Shown here: in pieces, positions 7,397 through 14,768 of the stretch
Layout: every line of letters starts with the position of its first letter
How positions within the stretch are numbered: the first letter of the stretch is position 1
Source of the DNA: an uncultured Lachnospiraceae bacterium
Lineage (GTDB): Bacteria; Bacillota; Clostridia; Lachnospirales; Lachnospiraceae
DNA: 21,214 bases
Direction: 5' to 3'
NCBI GenBank assembly: GCA_934292725.1
Contig: CAKQXY010000054.1
Span: 1 to 21,214 of the forward strand
The notes under the pieces: generated by a model
What the model was told of the DNA's origin: nothing
Database searches by the model: none
Seen by the model: the letters and a program-made list of their open reading frames with translations, nothing else
Program-made: the position numbers and the translations under genes

Positions 7397-7518
7397 CAAA
7401 AGTCCTCCAATTTATTTTATGTATTTCCAAAATTGTGGATTTTATCTGGTGTATTTTCTGACAGATACCTCGATCATTTTCCCTTTTGCACGTTATAAGT
7501 AGGTTTCCTTTCAAAATA

Positions 7519-7547
7519 ATTATAGCATCAGAACTTATGTTTTGCAA
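7519..7547 (-). promoter_or_regulatory. Promoter of the Rpn-like nuclease gene
   Basis: Minus strand: -35 TTGCAA (7542-7547), a 17-bp spacer, and a perfect -10 TATAAT (7519-7524). It begins directly after the terminator of the upstream repeat gene and leaves a leader of roughly 115 bases before the ATG at 7396, in which I see no riboswitch-like structure. Confidence 0.7.
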
Positions 7548-7557
7548 GGAGAAGTTC

Positions 7558-7597
7558 AAAAAAAATCAGGGAGAAGTCATTCTGCATGATTTCTCCC
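7558..7597 (-). terminator. Intrinsic terminator of the Cys/His-rich repeat gene
   Basis: A 12-bp stem (7569-7580 with 7586-7597, one G-T type mismatch) with a 5-base loop. On the minus strand it is followed by a run of eight T (7558-7565), just after the stop at 7614. Confidence 0.8.
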
Positions 7598-7996
7598 CCA
7601 ATTTTGTATTACCTTAGAAAGCTGCTGTTAAAAGCATTTTTATGAATTGTAAAATCAGTTGCCAAATGCTTGTTATAAGTTGCATGGACGGAACTGCTAT
7701 TCCATTCACAAACATTGCGATCAAAATCTCAATGAGAGAGATTTGATTGACTGTTTTCGGTGGCTCTATTTGCTTTTGCGGTTCAGTCGGTTTTGACGGT
7801 TCCACTCGATTTTCCGGCTTACTTGGCTTTGTTGGCTCAACTCGGTTCTCTGGCTTACTCAGCTTTGTTGGCTCTGGCTTAGCTGGAAGCTTTGCAATCT
7901 CTTCCGTATAAGAATCTCCACATTTCTCACAGGTGTAGGTTCTAATTCCTGCGCTTTCTGTGGTCGCTTCTTTTGTCACTTCATCTTTATAAGTAT

Positions 7997-9297
7997 GACC
8001 GAATGCAACGATTGGTTCTCCACTAGACAGCTTTACACCACAGTCCTTGCAGTAAATATCTCCTTCATATCCATTCTCAGTACAAGTTGCCGCTTTCGCA
8101 TCGCGAACCTCGGTGTCTCCTACATGATTGGTTGGATCTACTTCTCCGTATGGCTTTCCACAGATCTCACAGATTGCTTTATCCTTACAGGTTGCTGTTC
8201 CACCACTGCACTTGCTCATCACTGCACCACAGTAATCACAGGTATGACCTCGGTGTCTCCTACATGATTGGTTGGATCTACTTCTCCGTATGGCTTTCCA
8301 CAGATCTCACAGATTGCTTTATCCTTACAGGTTGCTGTTCCACCACTGCACTTGCTCATCACTGCACCACAGTAATCACAGGTATGCTTTCCTTCTCCTG
8401 CTTTGTGGTCTCCGATTGGTACTGTACAACCATAATCACACTTATGGTCATGGTCAACATCGATATGTTTTCCTACCTCTGCTCCGCATACATCACAGCT
8501 ATGGTCGCGATTGTCATCCTTATGTCCTGATGCTGCGATTGGTTCTCCACTAGACAGTTTTGTATTACAGCTCTTACAATAGGTATCTCCTTCATATCCA
8601 TCCTCAATACAAGTTGCATCTTTGTGATCGCGAATCTCGGTGTCTCCTACATGGTTGATTGGATCTTTTTCTCCGTATGGATTTCCACAAATCTCGCAGA
8701 TCGCTTGAGCATTACAGGTTGCCGTTCCTCCACTACACTTGCTCATCACTGCACCACAGTAATCACAGGTATGCTTTCCTTCTCCTGCTTTGTGGTCTCC
8801 GATTGCTACTGCACAGCCATAGTCACATTTATGGTCATGGTCAACATCGATATGCTCTCCTACCTCTGCTTCACATACATCACAGCTATGGTCTTTGTTG
8901 TCATCCTTATGTCCTGATGCTGCGATTGGTTCTCCACTTAACAGCTTTGTATCGCAGCTCGTACAGTAAGTATCTCCTTCATATCCATCCTCGGTACAGG
9001 TTGCTGCTTTCGAATCTCGAATCTCTGTGCCTCCCACATGGTTGGTTGGATCTTTTTCTCCATATGGCTTTCCACAAATCTCACAGATTGCTTTATCCTT
9101 ACAGGTTGCTGTTCCTCCACTACACTTGCTCATCACTGCACCACAGTAATCACAGGTATGCTTTCCTTCTCCTGCTTTGTGGTCTCCGATTGCTACTGCA
9201 CAGCCATAGTCACATTTATGGTCATGGTCAACATCGATATGCTCTCCTACCTCTGCTTCACATACATCACAGCTATGGTCGCGATTGTCATCCTTAT
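7997..9297 (-). repeat. Three tandem 387-bp coding repeats
   Basis: Unit boundaries can be marked by GTCCTGATGC on the plus strand at 9298, 8911 and 8524, exactly 387 bp apart, and by its degenerate form at 7997. Units are 8911-9297, 8524-8910 and 7997-8523; the last is 527 bp long because it holds the extra 140 bp. Each encodes 129 residues starting GHKDDN, with about six Cys pairs. Units 1 and 2 are nearly identical; the third has diverged more at its far end. Confidence 0.88.
8107..8386. repeat. Exact 140-bp tandem duplication
   Basis: Bases 8107-8246 are repeated as 8247-8386 with no visible difference. The bases flanking the copies do not match (8106 A against 8246 G; 8387 C against 8107 A), so there is no microhomology at the edges. 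Since 140 is not a multiple of three, the duplication breaks the reading frame of the repeat gene. Confidence 0.92.
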
Positions 9298-9448
9298 GTC
9301 CTGATGCTGCGATTTTTACTGGCTCCGTTATCTGCACTGTCCCTGCTTCATCTGAAAAGAGGTATCCACAGTTTTTGCATTCCCAATAAGTTTCATAACC
9401 ATCTTCGGTACAAGTTGCCGCTTTCGAATTCCGTTATCCTCTATATTC

Positions 9449-9477
9449 AGTATATCATATTTATCCTCTTTGCGTAA
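9449..9477 (-). promoter_or_regulatory. Possible promoter before the truncated repeat gene
   Basis: Minus strand: -35-like TTACGC (9472-9477), a 17-bp spacer, and TATACT (9449-9454) preceded by TGA (extended -10). AGAGGA follows about 10 bases later, but no ATG in the repeat frame follows it. It may be the surviving promoter of the gene that lost its 5' coding end, or chance. Confidence 0.35.
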
Positions 9478-9506
9478 CCGCCATTTCCAAACAAAAATGG
9501 TGGTGT

Positions 9507-9542
9507 AAAAAAACACGGCATTTTCCTAAAAAATGCCGTGTT
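9507..9542 (-). terminator. Terminator downstream of the serine hydrolase remnant
   Basis: A 13-bp stem (9512-9524 with 9530-9542) around loop CCTAA. On the minus strand it is followed by about seven T. It separates the hydrolase remnant from the repeat gene. Confidence 0.8.
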
Positions 9543-9622
9543 ACTAGCTGTTATTGCTTGTTTTTCCTTGATTTTTTCCTTTTTAAATCTATTTTTCCAA
9601 ATCTGGAAATACCAAAAATAAA

Positions 9623-10123
9623 TTACTGGATTTCTGTCGAAATATACTCGTTTGGCTGACTTGGAATGGTTGTATTTACTAGCTTTACCTGTACGCCATC
9701 TTCCTCTGGTGTAAGTGTCAGCGTATCTTCCTCTAGCATTTCAATCTCATATACCTTAATTACGAGCGAACCATCTTTCATACCCCATGCACCGATGACT
9801 GGCGTATCTACCTGATTTTTCTTGGTGTACAAAGGAGTGCAATGGACCTTGCGGCAAGTTTTCTTCCACTCTCCTCTGCCTGCCAGATAGCGAATTTCTC
9901 CTTCTTTGTCGGTCAGAGTAATAATGTCATTCTCACAGCTAAGTGTTAGATCGAAGAAATCAGCAAGTGGCTGATTCGGATAGTGTAACAGTACTTCTTC
10001 ATAGTAGACATTCATCTCGCCCTGCATATCTCCAGTAACTGCTGTCATTGCAAGTACCGTGTCGGTCTCTTTGTGAATCATACAAAACTGGCCATACATG
10101 CCATCTCCGCTCCTGCCATATAA
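9623..10123 (-). pseudogene. C-terminal remnant of a class C beta-lactamase-like serine hydrolase
   Basis: The frame reads GRSGDGMYGQFCMIHKE, then VLAMTAVTGDMQGEMNVYYEEVLLHY, and continues about 120 residues to a natural stop. From memory this matches the part of class C beta-lactamase-related serine hydrolases that follows the GYGYQFW and RGDGMYGQF motifs and ends in a beta-rich tail. A full gene would encode roughly 450-500 residues; here the nucleophile SxxK and Tyr-x-Asn regions are absent. An in-frame TAG lies just upstream at 10124-10126. A good ribosome binding site (AAGGAGG) stands upstream, but the ATG it serves at 10112 is out of frame and runs only 13 codons. The family assignment is moderately sure; the truncation is seen directly. 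Confidence 0.65.
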
Positions 10124-10185
10124 CTATCCTCCTTATCTTATCACGAAACCACGGTGACACCCATGGCTCTTCAATCTTAATATAG

Positions 10186-10217
10186 AAAATCCCCAGTGCA
10201 GCAACACTGGGGATTTT
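10186..10217. terminator. Terminator hairpin after the M48 protease gene
   Basis: A perfect 13-bp stem (AAAATCCCCAGTG at 10186-10198 with 10205-10217) and a 6-base loop, 13 bp past the stop of the minus-strand protease gene at 10230. T runs occur on both sides, so it may work in both directions. Confidence 0.8.
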
Positions 10218-10229
10218 TGCTTTTATTTT

Positions 10230-12263
10230 TTAATAAACGCAGCTTCCCTTCACTTTTTTAAAGTTTTTACACATCAATCTATCGTAAAGTATCAGAGAAT
10301 AACACCTGTCGTCTAGTGTATCCAAATAGCAAAATAGTTTTTGGTAAATTTCTTCTTGTTGATCCGGTGGACATTCTTTCTTAAACTGCACAATAAATAC
10401 ACTGGAAGCCATACCAGTCGGAAGAATCTTTCGAACGAGCCAAATGTGTTGAATTTGGTTCTCGTCAACCGAATGGATATAAGAAAGAATGGTGTCTAAT
10501 TTTCCATCTGGAAGTTCTTCACGCTCAAGTTGATCTGACGGTGTTAAGATACCCAATTGACGATATTCATCTTCGTTCTTCTGCATCAACTCATCGGCCA
10601 TTTTGCGATAGCGCTCTAGCTCTGCACGGTTTCCTATCAGACAGCAAAAATACCCAATCTCATCCAATCCATTTTGAATCAAATTCGAATTATTTTCGAT
10701 TGCCTGATAAATCAACTCAATTGCACGCTCATCATACCGTCTGATTAAAATTCGTCCTTTTGTAAAATAAGCATAGGCAGAAATTTCAGGAGGCAGTTCT
10801 CGTATCACTCGATCACACAACAAAAGAGCCGCCTCAACCTCTCCTACCTGAAGGAGTGCATCCAAGATTCCTGCATATTCATGCTGCAAGATTGGCTGTC
10901 CCTTATCTTTCCATTCTTGAATCTGCTTATACGGCTCTAAATATTGCTCTTTGCGATTTTCTTCATACTCCTCATTTAATTCGCAATAAATCAACTCATC
11001 CATCAACTCACAAACCGCTTTCTGTTCTTTGCGATATGCATCACAACTCGTATCTTTCACAAGCTGATAGGAAGTGATCCAAAGTGCATCCAGACGCATC
11101 TTAGTTGTCGGATGAGAATCCGACTGTGCCGGTAGCTCATGCTCCATCAAATTGCGCCAATCTATCTCGCGCTTAGACAACTGTTGTTGCCAATAATGAA
11201 TCTGCTCAGTTACAAAATGGCTAGAAAGTTGTTTCGGTGCGTAGAGCGGATCAAAATTATTTCCTTGTTCTTCCCATGAAAATACATCAAAATAGAAAAG
11301 CTTTAAAAGTCCTGAGGCTGCTGCCCGACGCACACTTGCCATCGACTGGTCGGCTTTCAGTTCCTTCATCAGCGAACTAGCATACTCATACAGTTCAAAT
11401 TCGCACTGATAGCGAGTATCCTGATAAAGAAACATCCACTCTGTTATTGCTTGGAGATTGCTCTCCACCATACCATACAAAAGCCAATTTCGGTATTCGT
11501 ATTCGATTCCAGAACCATCCTGCTCTTCCTCTTTCATATGAGCAAATTCGTGAAGGAACATCGCAAAAAGTTCGTCCTCGCTTTCAATTCCAGCTAACAT
11601 CACTCCCAGTTCGATATTGTAATAGCCAGCAACCTTTTTGATTCCAATGTTACACTCACCTGTGACCGTAATTACGATGTCTCCACTACAATGAAGTGAA
11701 TCTCTCGCACGCTCGGCCATCTGGTACAAGTACGGATACTTTTCTTTCGAAAGATCATTGTCACCTAGTATAAACGGATCACTCTCTTTTCGAAAACAAA
11801 GTCTAGAAAGTCCCATTTCCATATAAATAGCAACAATAATATAGACGACCGCATTTCCAATAATCCCAGCTGAAATTGCTCCTATTACCGAGCAAGCAAT
11901 TAAAAGCCTTGCACGATTATCTGCACTCTTTCGAATTTTAGGCAGTACCTTCAGTTGTTGTTCTGTCACATCCTGTGCCTTACTTCTCTGTTCAATAAGA
12001 AATTGCCGTTCTTTTGCAAATGTACCTTGATCCCACTTTTTTTGATAGCATTTCTTCTGATAAATTCCAATCACCAACAAAGCAGGTGGAAGTACAAGTG
12101 CCACTATCTCACAAATTTTGATCGTGCAAAAAATTTCTATATTCCACGTTTTGCTCTGAAATACAGCTCCAAGAACTGACATTAAAAGCATCAAAATTCC
12201 TATCGGAATATAAGCCAGAACACTAAGCTTTAAAACATTCTTTTTTGATTGTCGATTTTCCAT
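10230..12263 (-). CDS. Membrane-bound M48-family zinc metalloprotease, 677 aa
   Basis: Four N-terminal membrane segments (about 12-35, 46-67, 118-134 and 135-150) are followed by the M48 peptidase core. The zinc motif is HEFAH at 238-242, the third ligand is Glu301 in ELKAD (301-305), and the family HPTTKMR motif follows further on. These fit an active membrane protease of the HtpX/Oma1 class, which cuts membrane or surface proteins. The C-terminal part (about 430-600) is helical and TPR-like, with an added beta/alpha tail, which is longer than classic HtpX (about 290 aa). The ATG at 12263 overlaps the TAA of the lipoprotein gene (TAATG), so the two are translationally coupled and likely work together at the membrane. 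The substrate is unknown. Confidence 0.85.
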   Translation of the reverse strand: MENRQSKKNVLKLSVLAYIPIGILMLLMSVLGAVFQSKTWNIEIFCTIKICEIVALVLPPALLVIGIYQKKCYQKKWDQGTFAKERQFLIEQRSKAQDVTEQQLKVLPKIRKSADNRARLLIACSVIGAISAGIIGNAVVYIIVAIYMEMGLSRLCFRKESDPFILGDNDLSKEKYPYLYQMAERARDSLHCSGDIVITVTGECNIGIKKVAGYYNIELGVMLAGIESEDELFAMFLHEFAHMKEEEQDGSGIEYEYRNWLLYGMVESNLQAITEWMFLYQDTRYQCEFELYEYASSLMKELKADQSMASVRRAAASGLLKLFYFDVFSWEEQGNNFDPLYAPKQLSSHFVTEQIHYWQQQLSKREIDWRNLMEHELPAQSDSHPTTKMRLDALWITSYQLVKDTSCDAYRKEQKAVCELMDELIYCELNEEYEENRKEQYLEPYKQIQEWKDKGQPILQHEYAGILDALLQVGEVEAALLLCDRVIRELPPEISAYAYFTKGRILIRRYDERAIELIYQAIENNSNLIQNGLDEIGYFCCLIGNRAELERYRKMADELMQKNEDEYRQLGILTPSDQLEREELPDGKLDTILSYIHSVDENQIQHIWLVRKILPTGMASSVFIVQFKKECPPDQQEEIYQKLFCYLDTLDDRCYSLILYDRLMCKNFKKVKGSCVY

Positions 12264-12907
12264 TATTCAATCAATTCCTTATCAATAATCTGGAAGTTTG
12301 CCCTGTGAATATAGAGTGCCTTTCCATCGATCATAAGCTTCGTCATCTTTGGCAAATCCTCTGGAATCTCCCAGTAAACACTGTCTCCTGAAAATGCTGC
12401 AATGGGATTTCCAAGCTGCGATTTAATTACTACGACACGCGCTTTTCCAAACTTATTCTTGTACTGATTCAGCTTTGCAGACAAGGATGTAATGTCTAAC
12501 ACAGAGCCTGAACTTTGAATTGTCTCCGTTGTAAAATCAACATCTGGTGTCAGTCCTTTTTGCACAAAGATGCAGGTATCGCCACATGACTCAATCTCAT
12601 TGCCATCAATAGTGATTGTGATAACAGATGATAATTCATATCCGGTAATAACCTTTCCATTCTCATCGTAGCTAGTATTTTTGACTGGATTTCCGGCAAT
12701 GTCGATCTTCTTTCCGCTTGTCTCTAGTACTAGATTTCCAAAATTATCATACGTGTAAATAGTATACTGGTTTCCAATCAGGCTGCCCTTGATGTCGTTA
12801 ATCGCAGATGCAAGCTTTGCGCAGCCGCTAAAAACGAAGAGTGACAGAGCAACCACTGCTGCCAGAACTGTCAAAAAACATACCCTTTTCTTTTGTCTTT
12901 TATCCAT
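12263..12907 (-). CDS. DUF5052-like lipoprotein, 214 aa
   Basis: A basic start, a hydrophobic segment (10-26) and a lipobox VFSGC with Cys29 mark a lipid-anchored exported protein. The mature part begins AKLASAINDIKGSLIGNQYTI and goes on with YDNFGNLVLETSGKKIDI and ...GKVITGYELSSVITITIDG, which matches my recollection of DUF5052, a Firmicute lipoprotein family of unknown function. The ribosome binding site is GAGAGGGG directly before the ATG. It lies 54 bp after the hydrogenase stop, and I see no convincing promoter in that gap, so read-through from the hydrogenase is possible. Coupling to the M48 protease suggests a partner or regulator of it (inference). A stub of a second copy lies at 6398-6463. 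Confidence 0.78.
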   Translation of the reverse strand: MDKRQKKRVCFLTVLAAVVALSLFVFSGCAKLASAINDIKGSLIGNQYTIYTYDNFGNLVLETSGKKIDIAGNPVKNTSYDENGKVITGYELSSVITITIDGNEIESCGDTCIFVQKGLTPDVDFTTETIQSSGSVLDITSLSAKLNQYKNKFGKARVVVIKSQLGNPIAAFSGDSVYWEIPEDLPKMTKLMIDGKALYIHRANFQIIDKELIE

Positions 12908-12961
12908 ACCCCTCTCACTTTCTTTGCCATGCAGGCAAATACGCAGCTAGACAAAATATTT

Positions 12962-14533
12962 TTATTCAGATTTCTCTTCTGGCTTTGCTGCCTCTGCTGT
13001 AGGCGTTTTTACCGGCCTTTCCTCCAAAAAGTCAATCATCTGCTTGTATTCACTCTGTGTTGCAGATGGGAATGGAGCATTTTTCTTATTCATTGCTACA
13101 TTTGCTGCTGATTTCTTGATTGGCTGAATCGTTCCGGCACCGCCTACACAGCCTCCCGGACATGCCATACCTTCAAGCAAATATCCATTATATTTTCCAG
13201 CCTTTGCCATCTGCATCATCTTACGGCACTCGTCTAGTCCCTGTGCACAAACTACATTAACCTCGCGATCTGGATCAATCTGGTGAATTGCATTCACAAC
13301 AGCATTTGCAACACCACCTGCAACAGCAAAGTTTCTTCCATCTCCACTTGCATGATGAAGCGGCTCTCCTGCCTTTATATCGTCAAAGGAAATACCCTTT
13401 GCCTCAAACATACCCATAACTTCCTCAAAGGTCAGGACAAAATCGACATCGCTTCGCACACTTCTGCGGCTTGCCTCAAGTTTTTTAGCCGCACATGGTC
13501 CTATAAAAGCTACCTTACATCCAGGATCTGCCTTTTTAATCATGCGGCCTGTAAATACCATTGGTGTCAGCGCCATGGAAATGCAGTTAGCATATTGCGG
13601 AAATTCAGTCTTTGCCATAACAGACCATGACGGACAGCATGATGTTCCCATAAATGGAAGCTTTTCAGGCACTTCCTCAAGGAAATCCTTTGCTTCCTGA
13701 ATCGTACAAAGATCGGCTCCTGCCGCAACCTCTACTACATCAGCAAAGCCCAACTCCTTCATCGCCTCACGGAAACGCTCTGGCGTAAGCTTTGGTCCAA
13801 ACTGACCAATAAATGCCGGTGCTACAGCTGCATATACTCTCGTTCCAGTCTTCATGGCTAAGATTGTCTGGAATATCTGTCCTTTATCAGCAATTGCGCC
13901 AAACGGACAGTTTACAAGGCACATACCACAAGATACACACTTGTCGTAATTAATATCCGCTCTGCCATACTCATCACTATGAATTGCGTGCATACCGCAT
14001 GCCTTTGCACACGGGCGCTCCATCTTAACAATCGCACCATATGGGCATGCATCACGACAGCGGCCGCAATTGATACATTTTTCCGAGTCAATCTTTGATT
14101 TTCCACCCTGCTTTACAACAATGGCTCCCTTCGGGCATACCTCTTCACACGGATGTGCAGTACAGCCCTGACACATATTCGTCACAACCGTCTTATTATC
14201 AAGACACTTATGACAGGCAAACTTGATAATGTTGATCAGCGGCGGCTCATAGTAGCGCTCTGTGATTGCACTTTCATTTACACCATCAGCCACTGGTGCA
14301 TGCTCAGCGAGTGTACGGTTTGGCAGTCCAATCGCAAGTCGAAGACGCTCTCCGACAATGGCTCTCTCTGTAAATACACTTTCACGAAAGCTTGCCAGCT
14401 CTCCCGGTACGATTTTATATGGAAGCTCCTCCAGACGGGAATAATCTCCGCCTTCGTAAGCAAGTCTTGCTACTTCGGTGAATATTTTTTCACGCATATC
14501 TGTTACATCGGTGTGAATTCCTCTGACGCTCAT
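12962..14533 (-). CDS. [FeFe] hydrogenase, group B type, 523 aa
   Basis: This iron-sulfur enzyme interconverts protons and H2 in the cytoplasm. The H-cluster motifs are TSCCPSW (297-303; Cys299 proton path, Cys300 ligand), GPCAAKKLE (346-353; Cys347) and MACPGGCVGG (456-465; Cys458 and Cys462). The ACPGGC form of the last motif and the N-terminus MSVRGIHTDVT...ERAIVGERLRLAIGLP indicate the group B (B1-type) branch rather than the classic A group. Ahead of it lie cysteine clusters for FeS centres: CHKC/CQGC (107-124), CEEVCP (129-134), CINCGRCRDACP (153-164) and CVSCGMCLVNCP (199-210). The C-terminus carries an Ala/Glu/Pro tail (KTPTAEAAKPEEKSE). Maturation genes hydEFG are not in the window. 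The start has AGGAG upstream, and the gene has its own promoter. Its physiological electron partner is unknown. Confidence 0.93.
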   Translation of the reverse strand: MSVRGIHTDVTDMREKIFTEVARLAYEGGDYSRLEELPYKIVPGELASFRESVFTERAIVGERLRLAIGLPNRTLAEHAPVADGVNESAITERYYEPPLINIIKFACHKCLDNKTVVTNMCQGCTAHPCEEVCPKGAIVVKQGGKSKIDSEKCINCGRCRDACPYGAIVKMERPCAKACGMHAIHSDEYGRADINYDKCVSCGMCLVNCPFGAIADKGQIFQTILAMKTGTRVYAAVAPAFIGQFGPKLTPERFREAMKELGFADVVEVAAGADLCTIQEAKDFLEEVPEKLPFMGTSCCPSWSVMAKTEFPQYANCISMALTPMVFTGRMIKKADPGCKVAFIGPCAAKKLEASRRSVRSDVDFVLTFEEVMGMFEAKGISFDDIKAGEPLHHASGDGRNFAVAGGVANAVVNAIHQIDPDREVNVVCAQGLDECRKMMQMAKAGKYNGYLLEGMACPGGCVGGAGTIQPIKKSAANVAMNKKNAPFPSATQSEYKQMIDFLEERPVKTPTAEAAKPEEKSE

Positions 14534-14582
14534 TTCATTCTCCTTCTTTTTGCTTCTTTCCTTACTTATCTGCTACGTTTTC

Positions 14583-14611
14583 AGTATACCCGATACACGT
14601 TCCAAATTCAA
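14583..14611 (-). promoter_or_regulatory. Promoter of the [FeFe] hydrogenase gene
   Basis: Minus strand: -35 TTGAAT (14606-14611), a 17-bp spacer and -10 TATACT (14583-14588). The leader is about 43 bases and ends in AGGAG. It stands back to back with the malQ promoter. Confidence 0.65.
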
Positions 14612-14643
14612 GAAAAAATTGACTATACACAAATCATGTGATC

Positions 14644-14672
14644 TTGTAAATATTGTCTTTTGGTGTTATACT
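14644..14672 (+). promoter_or_regulatory. Promoter of malQ-plsC
   Basis: -35 TTGTAA (14644-14649), a 17-bp spacer, and -10 TATACT (14667-14672) with an upstream TGT extension. The leader is about 90 bases. Confidence 0.65.
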
Positions 14673-14688
14673 TGTATTTACGTAAACA

Positions 14689-14768
14689 CAGCACTCTGAA
14701 AGATCAATATCTTTCTAACTGCTGCAAAACTATAACTACAATCTAAGAGAAAGGTTTGGGGTACCTTT
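14689..14768 (+). promoter_or_regulatory. Structured malQ leader
   Basis: A hairpin is visible: CAGCA (14689-14693) with TGCTG (14720-14724), and inside it GAAAGAT (14698-14704) with ATCTTTC (14709-14715) around a CAAT loop. A second small hairpin pairs AAAGGT (14750-14755) with ACCTTT (14763-14768) immediately before the ATG, with the GGGG (14758-14761) that best fits a ribosome binding site in its loop. It may tune malQ translation; no known riboswitch class is recognised. Confidence 0.35.

Larger units (their letters stand above)
7614..9433 (-). pseudogene. Broken Cys/His-rich repeat surface protein gene (5'-truncated, frameshifted)
   Basis: Two overlapping frames, upstream of 8219 and downstream of 8222, encode one protein split by a 140-bp duplication. 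Taking out one copy rejoins GDTEV to RDAKAATC in frame and gives 528 codons from GTG 9337 to 7614. The protein is built of 129-residue units rich in CxxC pairs (CDVC, CDYC, CEIC and a TYCxxC pair), resembling zinc-knuckle repeats of Lachnospiraceae surface proteins. The tail is a GHTYKDEVTKEATTESAG module, a proline/lysine spacer with repeated KPENRVEP, and a hydrophobic C-terminus. The 5' end is missing: the repeat frame is open only to 9433, where a TAA precedes it, and there is no signal peptide or ATG with a ribosome binding site. The alternative is a short cytoplasmic product from GTG 9337, which is unlikely. Confidence 0.8.

Noticed and set aside
7320..7559. 79-codon minus-strand ORF over the nuclease leader
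   Set aside because: It spans the promoter and terminator and overlaps the nuclease start out of frame; there is no ribosome binding site.
7997..9297. Repeat array considered as a CRISPR or satellite
   Set aside because: Units are 387 bp, in frame, and encode a Cys/His protein; there are no short repeats with unique spacers.
8659..9477. Long plus-strand open frame (272 codons) over the Cys/His repeat gene
   Set aside because: It is the antisense shadow of the repeats: it repeats with the same 387-bp period, is rich in His/Leu/Tyr/Ser, and has no ribosome binding site.
9328..9516. 62-codon minus-strand ORF upstream of the repeat gene
   Set aside because: Its second half is the repeat sequence read in the wrong frame (KRQLVPKMVMKLIGN instead of KAATCTEDGYETYWE).
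12908..12961. TTTGCC/GGCAAA stem between the hydrogenase and lipoprotein genes
   Set aside because: A 6-bp stem without a T run; too weak to call a terminator or operator.
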